DNA from: Protostelium mycophagum | Taxonomy: Eukaryota > Evosea > Variosea > Protosteliida > Protosteliaceae | Assembly (NCBI GenBank): GCA_002081555.1 | Contig: MZNV01002748.1 | Coordinates: 1-24,824, forward strand | Direction of reading: 5' to 3' | DNA: 24,824 nt | Shown: positions 1 to 10,220 of the stretch, piece after piece | Position numbering within the stretch: the first letter of the stretch is position 1 | Layout of the letters: each line of letters begins with the position of its first letter | Notes under the pieces: model-generated | Databases searched by the model: none | Seen by the model: the letters and a program-made list of their open reading frames with translations, nothing else | What the model was told of the DNA's origin: nothing | Position numbers and translations under genes: made by a program

Positions 1-50
1 AGTGGCAACCTTCACATTTCAGAAACGGGACGAAAGTATGAAGTCCTTAC

Positions 51-853
51 CTCAGCAGATACTTCAATGGTAATGGCCACTTGGGCAGAGGCAGAGATGA
101 GTCCAACAGTAGAGATGACCTTGTTGCAGATCAAGGGAAGTTGCACGTTGATGTCAGCCTTGACCCCGACGGTCACTTGAAGGTCAACAGCTGCCTATGA
201 ACTTTAAATTTTTTTTTGGCGCCAAGAAGAACGTACCTGCACGTTGATGACAGTTGTAGTTCCCAAAATGTTGCCAAGGAGACCTCTGACGGGCAGGATG
301 GCACCGACGAGTGACGTCACTCCGGTCAAAAGTCCGCCAGCAGTGGGGAGGTCGACAGCAATGTTTGCAGCAACATTCGCGTGTACATATACACTGGTGC
401 TGTAGCTGGTTGCCACTACAACTCCCTTCCCACTGAGAAGACCTTGTTGCCACTACAACTCCCTTCCCACTGAGAAGACCTTATATTGTGAGATTTATAC
501 AGAATCGGATTGTAGATGTACCTGTTATGAGGTTGTTCACAAGTCCTTTGGAGCCCAAGAGGCCACCTACTATTCCGTTGTTACCCAGGAGCCCTCCAAC
601 CAAGGGAAGTCCCCCCAAAAGACCTTTGTACATTAAAACATGGTCTCAAAGTCTCCTTGTACAGAAAACTGAGACAGAATTGAATTTGTCCGGTGAAGCC
701 GTGAAATAACTCCATTTAAAAGAATCACAAACCTCCGCTTTGTCCGCCCAAGAGATCACCGAGGATGGGAAGTCCTCTAGAGTGTTGCTGTTGCATCACG
801 ACCGGGACAGCAGCCGTGAGGGCGAGGAGCGTAAAGAGGATGGTAGTGCGCAT
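51..853 (-). CDS. Secreted Gly/Leu-rich protein of unknown function (3' end outside window)
   Basis: Exons in transcription order: 853-733, 623-522, 442-237 and 194-51. A GT donor follows at position 50, so the gene continues past the window edge. I chose the ATG at 853 because it opens a typical signal peptide, MRTTILFTLLALTAAVPV. After it comes a low-complexity stretch rich in GLLGG/GLLGS-like units, then a more ordinary region with beta-strand-like alternation that ends in ADINVQLPLICNKV and SAQVAITIEVSAE. All joins keep phase (121, 102, 206 and 144 nt). Introns are 109, 79 and 42 nt. I recognise no family; a secreted or cell-wall/matrix protein is inferred from the signal peptide and the repeats. 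The acceptor of the second intron lies in a 37-bp tandem duplication, and only the copy farther from the donor keeps the frame. Confidence 0.72.
409..482. repeat. Perfect 37-bp tandem duplication across a splice acceptor
   Basis: Positions 409-445 and 446-482 are identical. On the minus strand each copy starts with a usable acceptor, AAG|GTCTTC. If the copy nearer the donor is used, the intron is 42 nt and the downstream frame shifts by one base. If the second copy is used, the intron is 79 nt and the protein stays open. Thirty-seven is not a multiple of three, so the two acceptors cannot both give the same protein. Confidence 0.95.
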
Positions 854-1351
854 GCTTTAGTGTTGTAAAGTACTTGTTGTTGTCGCTTGAGTGCGCAGAA
901 GATGAATTTTGGACAAGAGAAAAGCTGGGACGTCCAAAGGGTGGATGATGTAAAAAACACCCCGAGATGGAGGCGGAGACATTCACGAATTGAAAGGATC
1001 TCCTCTTTGATGACAGCCACTCAATGAAAACAAATGATTCATCTTATCACATGATGGAATGATGGTCCTGTCATGGCGAATGTCTTTCAAGACTCGAAAT
1101 TTCAAAACATCTTTATTGCTATACTCTGTTATAATCCTGGAACCTCTTCTCTTCCATCTCAATCATCTGCATCTGTCAATTTTTCTGTTTTTACAAATCA
1201 AAGATTCCTGTTGGAATATTGAGATGTTGAATCTAAAAATAGAAACGACAATCTACAACGACCACTGACGTTATTCCGCCGCGGTACATTGGGTGAAACG
1301 GTGGGGGAATTCTCTGCTGAATTCGCCATGCTGACACTGTATCTCTTGTAT
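854..1351. other. Intergenic spacer (about 500 bp)
   Basis: The spacer lies between the start of the secreted-protein gene and the stop of the C2/WW gene, both on the minus strand, so it should hold the terminator of the latter and the promoter of the former. It contains one exact TCTACAAC at 1252-1259, and another copy covers the C2/WW stop codon at 1351-1358. I see no coding exon with a supportable domain, no RNA gene and no clear TATA box. Confidence 0.5.
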
Positions 1352-3789
1352 CTACAACGAGTCAAAATATTGCGTCACGGGAGATGATGACCTGTCCATC
1401 AGGGCCTCATTTTTTTGTTTCAACTTGTCATGTCTCTTGTCTTTAGGTGCTTCCGTCACAGCTTGCTCCATCGGATGAACCCACTGTGTTTTTTCCTGAA
1501 TCTGTCAATGAAATTTCACAGAAATTTCACAAAGAACGAATTGAAATAGGAGGATTGCGAATTTGCGGCGAATAAGACCATCACGTGATGGAAGATTCTT
1601 GGAAAATTCTGAGAAATTTACTGAATTATGGTCGACGTAATAGACTCTGTTCCAGTCGTCCTTCTTTGCCTCCCATCCTGGGGGTAGCGCCATCTCGGGG
1701 ACCCCACTCTCTGTGAACGGCTTTGTGTTGAATCTACAACCAGTCATTATTTTAACGGGAAATTACTTGATGGGGTGTGGAAAATTGGGTGGAAAGTCAA
1801 GTGAAAACTCACTTGACCATGGAACACATTGGGAGTGGACACCCCTCGACCAGCGGTTGTCCCTCTACAACTCCTGTGCAGATATGAGATCCTCGAATTG
1901 TAGACGCAGGAGGAGTACGTACCGGATTCTAAGTGTGTTCCGCCAACTAACTGAGCGAAAACTGGTAGAGATCCGAAAGAAAACATCCCTGTCACCTGAT
2001 TTGCTCAGTTTTCTTCAAACTAAAAAGTTTTTTGTCTGAAATAAATTTTTTAAAATTCCAAATTGAAAAATTTTGCTGCAAAAGAAGGAAGATAATATTC
2101 GATTTTTTTTGTTTTCTGCGAAAAAAATGAAAATTAAAAAACTTCTTCGAAAAATTTACAAAAACGCACCACCCCGACAGGTTCTTGTGTCAAGGGGTCA
2201 CACATCGGAAATTTAAATGGAATACTGATGTCCTCCAGCGTGAAATGTCGCGTAAAATCCAAGACACCCTGCCCGATCACTTTTTTTCTCTTCGTCTGAA
2301 CATATTTTCAGTCTCGTTGTAGAAGAGATTTTAATGAATTTATTTTATTTTTTTCATCTTTGGGATGTCAAAAGATCCGTTTTGTAAAAAATTGTGGTAT
2401 TGAGTGTAGATGTGAATGTAGATGTATTTTATTTTAATTTTAATTCCGGTTTTAAAAAATGAAAAGATAATTCTATTGGAATGAAAAAAATTAAAATTGT
2501 GGTGTTGAGTGTAGATGTGGTTGTAGAGGACTGGGACTTACTTCTGCAGCGTCTACAAGCTTGAAAGTCATACCAGCATGTATTAAATCGCACAGACCCG
2601 CCTCGAAATGATAAGGTGGTAACTGTGAATCTCAGTGGAATTTCACAGAAAAGTCGCATATCATTGTGACATTCTCAAAGTCTCACCTCTTCCCAAACGG
2701 CCCTGAGGGGTTGCTTGCTCACTGGCGTTTTCAGGCCTTTTTTGGTCTGTTTCGCCAAGCTATCTCTTTTTTAATTTCACAACAATTTATTCAAACTTTA
2801 TATTCTAAAAATAGAAATGGGACGACTACAACGTTGTAGTGTACAGTGAAATACTCACTTTACAGTCGTCTTGATGATAAAATAAGGTTGAATTGATCCT
2901 GGGTCAAGCCGGAGCAACGCTTGTCTATCATATGTATAGCTCAACTGTTATTTTTCACCAACTATTCTCAGAAATTTCCCAGAAGTTTCGTCACATTAAA
3001 GAAGTTTTCTGAGAATTTTCGTGGAATTTTCACCTGTCTACAATTGAAGCTGACATCGGAAATATGCTCCATGTATATATTGCATTTCAATCTGATTCTG
3101 CTGCTCTCGTCCTGTTCACATCAGTACGATTTCCGCGGAATTTCAGCGAAATTTCAGACACGTCACACTCACTCGGCTGACCAGAATGAGATCATGATGT
3201 ACTGGACCCGTTGCTATGGTGTGGAGGTCTACTTGCGCTGTACCTTGTTTGATTTAGATGACGTTAAGCTACCGCAGAATATGAGGGTAATAACCGTGGG
3301 CTTGATGAAAGAAGTGAAATTGTGTACAAAAATATTGTGATGAAGCAAAATGTGATGTTGTCTTCATTCGTCACCGCTAAAATGATTTCATAGCTTCATG
3401 AAAGCCTACCTAAGATCTGTGAAGAGCCAAAGAAGGGTGGGTTGTGGACCAATTTGATCGTCAATTGTTTTGCATATAGAACGTGCTTGTACCGTGTTTC
3501 ATAGAAAAATAAGATCTCACAAGCAAAGTCCACCGAGTCATTTTCTGGATTGTGTGAGATAGACTTCGTATGTAGAATGATCTGGAAAAGTCGGAACTGA
3601 GTGTTGATTTTACCTTTTACAGATTTCGAGTCTGTTTTGAAGTGTTTGAAATAATCAAAGTTGAAATCCAGATGAATAGGTGATTTCCTGTGATGATTTG
3701 AGTGTCACCTTTTGATAGCATCAACCTCACGTCTTCACAAGACCAGTGACTGTAACCTGACTGACGATGACTCGAAATCTGTCAAGCAT
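1352..3789 (-). CDS. Protein with two C2-like regions and a C-terminal WW domain
   Basis: Exons: 3789-3731, 3687-3621, 3581-3410, 3376-3273, 3213-3173, 2924-2859, 2765-2687, 2622-2542, 2268-2170, 1995-1923, 1873-1813, 1733-1622 and 1495-1352. This gives about 385 residues with every phase consistent. The first C2-like region begins MLDRFRVIVSQVTVTGLVKT and ends near FFGSSQILGAV, as N-terminal-type C2 domains do. The second reads VQYIMISFWSAE, then DPGSIQPYFIIKTTVKDS, matching the C2 core strand pattern. The WW domain is LPPGWEAKKDDWNRVYYVDHN joined to EKTQWVHP, with both signature Trp and the Tyr pair. C2 domains bind membranes and WW domains bind proline-rich ligands, so a membrane-associated adaptor is likely. 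There is no HECT or other enzyme domain after the WW. The end of exon 4 (3273) is the least certain join. The stop TAG lies inside a TTGTAGA motif. Confidence 0.75.
2387..2519. repeat. Direct repeat in an intron of the C2/WW gene
   Basis: A 27-bp block starting AAAATTGTGGT and ending GAGTGTAGATGTG occurs at 2387-2413 and again at 2493-2519 with one mismatch, a period of 106 bp. Both copies lie in the 273-nt intron between exons 8 and 9. The spacer between them is AT-rich. Confidence 0.8.
2825..2840. repeat. 16-bp perfect palindrome ACTACAACGTTGTAGT
   Basis: This self-complementary 16-mer lies inside the 93-nt intron 6 of the C2/WW gene (2766-2858). It is two head-to-head copies of the CTACAAC core of the abundant octamer and closely resembles the palindrome at 18576-18591. 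Confidence 0.9.
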
Positions 3790-3801
3790 GGTCTCCTCTC
3801 G

Positions 3802-3984
3802 TTAAGAGATGATGGATCGGAATGGAATAGCAGGTTCAAAGAAACCGAAATTTCTATTTTCATGCGAAAACATTTGAGCATGATGTCCCACGGGCAGTCT
3901 AAGAGAAGATGCTTTCTTTATTTCTTTATCTTTGGTTTCACTTTCGCGAGAGTTTTCAGCCTCAGACTTTCGGTACGTGTACAT
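3802..3984 (-). other. 60-codon open frame in the leader of the C2/WW gene (possible uORF)
   Basis: An ATG at 3984 opens 60 codons starting MYTYRKSEAENS, ending in TAA at 3802, only 12 nt before the chosen ATG of the C2/WW gene at 3789. It is charged, shows no domain, and lies between the pecanex stop (4009) and the C2/WW start. If the transcript begins upstream of it, it would be translated first. It could equally be chance open sequence in a 219-bp spacer. Confidence 0.3.
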
Positions 3985-4008
3985 AGAGTTCAAAATCAAC
4001 CAAGATGA

Positions 4009-7000
4009 TCAGGTGACTGTTTCAGAAACCGTATAGCACGCAGAACCTGAGGAGATGAGCCAAATTGAATGGATAAATCTTGCATAGAAACTTACCAAAG
4101 GGGCTGTCGGCCGCTTGTGCCGCCGTGTGGCGTAATAGTGTCAAATGCGTCTGGCTGTTGAGACTCTTCGGGTCCATGCCAAAGTATAGCATCTCTAAGC
4201 TCACCGAAGCTTGCATGCCACGGACCGCTTGTTCATTCATACGGCCAACGCCCACTTGGTGGACACCCAAAGTCAAAATTCGACAATAATAGACATCTGA
4301 GCGAATCAGATTGTCCGTACTTGTTTGTATTGGCGCACAAAGTACGTTAAAGAGTTGAGTTTACCTTCTCGTCGAGAGATGTACATGATGTTTGGTTTTT
4401 TCTCTTCAATCATCTGCTCATATTCAGCCCCACACATTCCGATCCACCACTCCGATTGCATCCTGTTTAATGCCTCCTAAAAATTCTCAGAACATGGTGG
4501 ATTTCGCTCGACTGACCTCTAAAGACCCGAAATTGTTGAATTGTCCGCCAGACATCGCCGAGTCCATCTCTAACTTGACCGCATACCGAAATGATTTCAC
4601 GATCAACTTCATTAGCTCCCGATCATCCGTCATAAAGGAGGTGGCCGGTCCGGAGAATAACAAACCACTATAGACTTCGAACAATGCATCCGAAGTGATA
4701 TAGCCGCTCGTCATCACTACGAAATATTAGATTAATCAACCGAAAATGATCTCACATTGATTGTAAACCATGCGGAAACATGTGGCGGCCAGGTGGACAA
4801 TGTGATCCTCAGTTGAAGGAACTTCTGACGAGAAATGGTCGAAATTCTGCTGGGCAGGGTCTTGTAGGACTTCGGGTTTGTCCTTGAATTTTTCTCTCAA
4901 AGCGAGGTAACTCCTCCACTCTATTGGAAATCTGTACATTGTCGACAACAGATCTCAGTATACTTTTCCGATACCTCTCCTCAAGCTGTTGTAGATCTTG
5001 GAATTTGTACAGCTTATGTCTCCACCTCTCTGGCATATAATTGCGGTTGTAACGAACTAATTCCCACACTAAAACCCTGAGGAAAGTGCTGGGAAGATTA
5101 TTCAATGGATCAGAACGGTCAATATAGCCAGTCAGACTCGAATCGGCTATTCTATATATGTTTAGAGGAATGGAGCAGTACGGCTGCATAGTGTGTAAAA
5201 TCTGCCTGTTGATACCCTGGTGAGATTCAGTAACACAAACAAAGTTTGAACCATAAAATTCGGAGATCCGCACCCGACGACCGAATGGGTGGTCCGAGAT
5301 TCCAACATCCATGAAGAGGTGGTCCAGCTCCATTGCTTCTAATGTCTGACAAGATGTTTCTTGGAGCGGCAGACCCTTTACCACAATGTGAAAATATCCC
5401 CAGCCACATTCTGCGATCTACAACGGCATAGATCAGCCACCGCAAAATTTTATTTTGTAAAAAAGACTGACCTCGACCCACATGGTTCTGGACTCAAATC
5501 TTAACAGATAAATCCCTCCATAACTAAGCCTTCCCGTATTGACACAATGTGCGATTTTAGACATCAGCTCTTTACCCATCTGCTCATAGAATATACTATC
5601 AGAACTGCGCTGTACCTCTCCTCTTTCAAATACTGTGGAATTTAAATATTTTCGCCAATATTTTTTCTGTTCTTTTTGTCTTGAAATCGAAACATACCTT
5701 GAAAGGGTCTGGTGGCTCCAACTAGAAAGATGGGATGACCCAGTATAGATACAAGTGGTACGTCCAAAACAGTTGCTAAACACAACATCAAAAACTGTAT
5801 GGGTGACCACAATAAAGCGGCAGTCGTCATCAATGGGCTTCTTTTCGGTATCCCCGTAGGCTTTTATAAATCAGAATCGTAGAAAATGATTTTTACTCAC
5901 CACCGAAGTGAATATCGCTGCTGTTCCATACAGCAAATTATCGAAAAATATTTGTGCTCGAGAATTGATGATATGTACTAGGAGAAACAGAACTTGGAAA
6001 TCCAAACCCCAAGATGCAGCGGGCCCGTAAATGTTGAACCACGCTGCCACGGCAACTTCTAAAGTCGCCTCTGCTCCTAATTTTAGGTTATAAAGAGCGA
6101 TTTAAAAAAATCTACCTCCTTGCCACACCCAACGGAACGTCCTCGCCAGCAAAAATCCCCTCAAAACCTGTCAAATGTCAGATCTGTCATATTGACGCCA
6201 TTAGATCACATCATAACCGTATCCCCTCTGCCCTGGAAGTGTGTCGAGCCCAAAGAGTCCAATGAAGGCCAGAGAAGCTAGCGGGGCAAAGACACTCGAT
6301 ACGTAATACGTGACTCCGAAGATAAAGAGGGTGAGTTTGTGGCGAATAATGCCATTCCGGTTTCTTTTCGTGAAAGGGTTCGCGAATACTCCAAGTAACC
6401 AGGGTCGTTGTAGATGAGAGGTTAATAATTGAATCAGCCAAAACCCTGAGACGATGGCAGCTAAAACAGTGGGACCCACCAGAAAGTCTGAGATTTGACC
6501 GGCCTCTGATATATGTCAGATCTATTGTAGTAGACATGATTTACGTCCTAATGCTCCAACCACTAAGCCCACTACCCCAGCGACGAAAACATCTAACAGC
6601 AGTCTCGTTCCCACTTTGATAGGATACATTCTCAAAATATTGACCCTTCGTTTCTCCTGTCAAAAGTGTCAGATTGACGGGTTTTGCGAATATCATACTT
6701 GTGGGGCATAGACGTCACGACTCAAGAGGTATCCAATTGCACCGGCGATCCCGACAGCAATGTAACCGTCTGCAAAAAGGAAAATCGGGATGACCTACCA
6801 CTATGTTACGCTCTAAAAATACAATTATCCCCATCTACAACTTACCAAAACGGGTGCGACGGCACTGAAACAAACGAGGACAGCAAGTCTTCTCACTGAC
6901 GTCGTTTTCGGTCCTCCAAAAAATAGGTGCAGGGTTTGGGCCGCCAGCCACAAGCCTAGCGGTTCCAATGAAGACATTAAACCAAGAAAGAAAAGTAGAG

Positions 7001-8105
7001 GCAATGTCACAAAGATGATGTGTGCAGAGAAGTTGCCAGAGCTGATTGCTCCGGACAATGCTACAGCGCATCAGATCTTTACCATATGTGTTTTCAATTC
7101 TTTGCTTGAAATAATGGTCGAAATATCTTTTGCTTTTAGTAATTCACCAGAAAATCCCAATGTCATCAAGATTGGAGTTAAATATTAATTAACTTACGCT
7201 CAAAAGCGAAGATGAAAGGTATGATGACAGCAATACTCGCCCTAGAGATACAATCCAATCGAGACTTGAAACGTCATTTTTTGTACATTTTTTTAAATAT
7301 TTTTCGTATTTGGACAATACCGACATAGAAATCAACGAATAATTTTTTATTACCTCCTCTATACTCCATCTGGCCATCTCAATATTGCTGCCGCCAACCA
7401 GAGAATAATGACTGGTGCAAACCACCAGCCATCCCAGCGCGCACAGCACAATCTGTCCCGCATTTGACGTCTGTCAATGATGAGCATTTGTCACGCGTCA
7501 AAACTGACATCTATAAAGGGCTATCATTCATACATTACCTGTATATTAGAAGGTAAGAGGAAACCAAGGCATAGTCCGTTCAATGCAGCAGATAATAGTG
7601 AAGAAATGATGATGAAGCTCAGAGATTTCGGCGGGAAAGTTTCTAGTACGAATAGTCTGTCAGTCAGACCGATGTACGGGACCTCATCCTCATCTAAAAA
7701 TGGCTCTATCTGCTGTCCTCAGATCGTTAATCACAAAATGACGCACCTTCGATTTCAATCTCTTAGAGTATAACTGTATGGATAACATGAAGCAGAAGAA
7801 TATCGCTAGAAAAATCAGTTGTGTTAATTTCAGGAGATCTCACCTCCATCAGCGATCTGAAGCCACCAAGTCTGGACATATACATTCAAGATGATCGCGA
7901 TGCAAATCGGCCCGACCAGAGCTGGCAACAACCATAACAACAGAATCACCACCACAGCACTTGTGGAGAATTTAGAAGGTAAAGCTGGTCCACCAAAGAA
8001 GGTCCTCGCGATCCGACTCCACACTACGAACTGATCCCGTTGAGGTCGAGGTGTTGATGCCTGAACGTTAAGCTTCGCTTGAGGGTCATCTTCCGATTGT
8101 TGCAT
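4009..8105 (-). CDS. Pecanex-family multi-pass membrane protein
   Basis: Nineteen exons: 8105-7844, 7805-7747, 7712-7539, 7470-7354, 7264-7198, 7060-6846, 6794-6699, 6656-6545, 6505-6210, 6167-6116, 6076-5901, 5860-5698, 5632-5472, 5417-4975, 4931-4756, 4716-4517, 4476-4365, 4296-4096 and 4046-4009. They join in phase to about 1,039 residues. Residues 1 to about 560 hold roughly a dozen hydrophobic segments. The rest is the conserved soluble pecanex C-terminal domain. Its signature, KGLPLQETSCQTLEAMELDH, starts near residue 664 and is followed by YRIADSSLTGYID and the late block LLRHTAAQAADSPFG. Animal pecanex proteins are ER or membrane proteins linked to Notch signalling and lipid homeostasis, but the role here is unknown. 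The length resembles the shorter PCNX4 type more than the forms of over 2,000 residues. Introns are 34 to 135 nt, most near 40. One acceptor (5418) is GTTGTAG. Confidence 0.88.
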
Positions 8106-8333
8106 GAGGAAAGTGATGTGTCGCCTGCATTCCCTATTTTTAAACGGACCGAAAAATTGAGACAGTCGTGTTCTGAGAACAGTTCAAAGAGGTCTGCAGA
8201 CGGCGAGGAACAGAAGAGCAATAATATCACAAAGCTGAAGCGTTTCTGCTGTTGTGAAATAACCTCGATCCCTGAAATTTCTTCATACATCAAGAAGCCG
8301 ATCTCATTATCATCCAGACCAGATTTTTCACAT
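8106..8333. promoter_or_regulatory. Divergent promoter region, pecanex / gluconokinase
   Basis: These 228 bp separate the start codons of two genes transcribed away from each other, so both promoters must lie here or overlap the 5' exons. Long open frames cross it on both strands, but neither shows a domain, and both run into better-supported exons. I see no clear TATA box or repeated operator-like site. Confidence 0.5.
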
Positions 8334-9770
8334 ATGGCCACAGATGAAATCCCCACCGTGCCGGATAAGGTAATATCCACTCTTGATCTCCAGACTGATC
8401 ACTCAGGTCGAATCCTACCTCGTCAAAGAGGAACCGATTATGATCTTGATGGGTGTGTCAGCGAGCGGGAAGACAACAATAGGAGAATACTTAGCTCAAC
8501 GCACTCTTTATACTTATTCAGATGCTGGTAGGTCCCGATTTCGGCCAATATAACATCCATTTTTCGCTCCAATAGTGATTGTCAACAGACAGTTTTCATC
8601 CTGAAGCCAATGTAAGAAAGATGAGGAATGGACATCCTCTTCAAGACGCAGACAGATGGCCGTGGTTAAGAGGAATATATAACTCAGTACGTAATCACCA
8701 CGACATCAAATAACGATCGACATGCTCAAACCAACAGCTTCATTATGGAAATCAGAAAGGAGAACATCTCATATTTAGCTGCTCTGGATTAAAGAGGATA
8801 TATCGTGATGCTTTGAAAGGTCTGAGAAGTATCCCACCGAAAGAGTCCGACCTCAATGTGAGAATCCATTCTAAACATTTAAATTATCGTCTTCAGAATG
8901 AATTTCTCTGCAAGAAAAATTTTGGTTTACATTCTTCTTGCAATCATCTGAAACATGAACATCAAATGTTAAGAAACAAATAGAAGACACCTTGACAGTT
9001 CCAAAGAAACAACCAATGAGGTTTTGATTTGATGCAGCATCAAATCATTCCTGCAAATTTTTATAACCTTTTCTGCTCAAAAAATCTAGAACCTTCTAGA
9101 ACTGTTGATGACGTCATCAGGACAACGGAGAGACGAGGTTGATGCCCCTTCCTCTACAATGGATCTATTTGAAGGGAAGCATGGAACTCATCGCAGATCG
9201 CATCTCTAAGAGATCGGGACATTACATGAAACCTGAGATGGTCAAGAGTCAAGTGAGCAGTTTTAGAATTATTACGTAACAGTTTACTAAAATACGGTTC
9301 AATACCGTGGTTTTTACGGTAACTACCGTACTCTTTAAAAATAATAATTTGCTCGTCCCATATATTTGTAGCGGCTGGAAGAGATACATATCCATGGTAT
9401 GTTTTGTATTTGCAGTCGCATACCCAAAGCGCACTTGAAGATTTTTTATAACTTTGGAATTTCTGAAGATTCGCACTTCGATTTTTTTGATGTTTTGTTG
9501 ACAAACTACAACTCGCCATATTTAATTTTGATAGTTTGATGCACTGGAAGAACCGACCGAAGAGGAAGGAGTGAGTGAATTTTCGTTGAAATTTCTTGCA
9601 TTCTCACACGTGATGTACAGGTAATCATCGTCGACATAGATAAAACGCCGGAGGAGATTGTCGACGATATCTTGGCCAAGTTGAAAGAGAAGCACCAGCA
9701 CATTTCACACGAAGAATGGGAGAAGAGATTCAACCCTAAAGAAGAGGACAAAAAATCCAAAGACATATAA
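8334..9770 (+). CDS. Gluconokinase (ATP:D-gluconate 6-phosphotransferase)
   Basis: Exons: 8334-8369, 8407-8527, 8589-8686, 8738-8857, 9121-9252, 9535-9570 and 9621-9770, giving 230 residues with all phases consistent. The Walker A loop GVSASGKTT is at residues 28-36. The family blocks follow: YSDADSFHPEANVRKMRNG, then GHPLQDADRWPWL, CSGLKRIYRDALK, WIYLKGSMELIADRI and HYMKPEMVKSQFDALEEP. Gluconokinases phosphorylate gluconate to 6-phosphogluconate, feeding the pentose phosphate pathway, and are usually 170-190 residues. The extra length is a short N-terminal leader of about 25 residues and a charged tail (HEEWEKRF, KEEDKKSKD) beyond the usual end. There is no signal peptide, so it is probably cytosolic. 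Introns are 37 to 282 nt. Confidence 0.93.
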
Positions 9771-10220
9771 ATTTCTCGTTTTGAGGGTTGTACCGTATTT
9801 TCACAGCGGCCACAAGCACACTGTCTGCAAGAATTTGTTATGTCATCATCACGGATTTGGTTCCCGGCAATGAACACGTTAATCACAGAGATGTTGCCGC
9901 AGCACGATGCACTTGAAAATAAACACAAGTGAGCAAAAATCACTGTCGTCAGACGGCCTGGTTGAGAAGGGGCTACCACTTACACTTGCGTGGGCGTTAG
10001 TATGGCGGAGAAGCTGCTGAGATGTATTGCACAGCGGTTTCAAATTCCCGGTAGCCATAGTAACAGCTTGAACTAACGCGTGATCTTACCGCAAGTGGGC
10101 GTAATATGAACCGATCTCTTGCGGGGAATTTGGCACAATAGGGATGCGGTGTGAGGCGCAAATGTGCCAAAAACGGCGGAGAATACTTGATCTTGAGGAA
10201 ATCATTTTTTGGAGGACGCG
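9771..10220. other. Spacer and promoter region upstream of the G8 gene; possible minus-strand exons
   Basis: The spacer holds the 3' end of gluconokinase and the promoter of the G8/beta-helix gene. Two similar segments containing GTGGGCGT(T/A)A occur near 9990 and 10095 and could be regulatory sites. On the minus strand, an ATG near 10061 with a strong GTAAGT donor near 9981, and a Cys-rich open stretch (SCRQCACGRCENT) near 9790-9840, hint at a small gene. I could not join them in phase, and the open frame continues antisense through the last gluconokinase exon, so I do not call a gene. Confidence 0.3.

Noticed and set aside
2921-3340. Plus-strand 139-codon frame in the C2/WW region
   Set aside because: It crosses minus-strand exons and introns that join in phase into C2 domains; no plus-strand domain was seen.
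8024-8531. Long open frames on both strands across the pecanex/gluconokinase divergent region
   Set aside because: They overlap well-supported first exons of both genes, show no domain, and read through splice donors.
9506-9979. 157-codon minus-strand frame antisense to gluconokinase
   Set aside because: Most of it mirrors gluconokinase coding exons. The Cys-rich upstream part could not be joined in phase to the nearby ATG exon.
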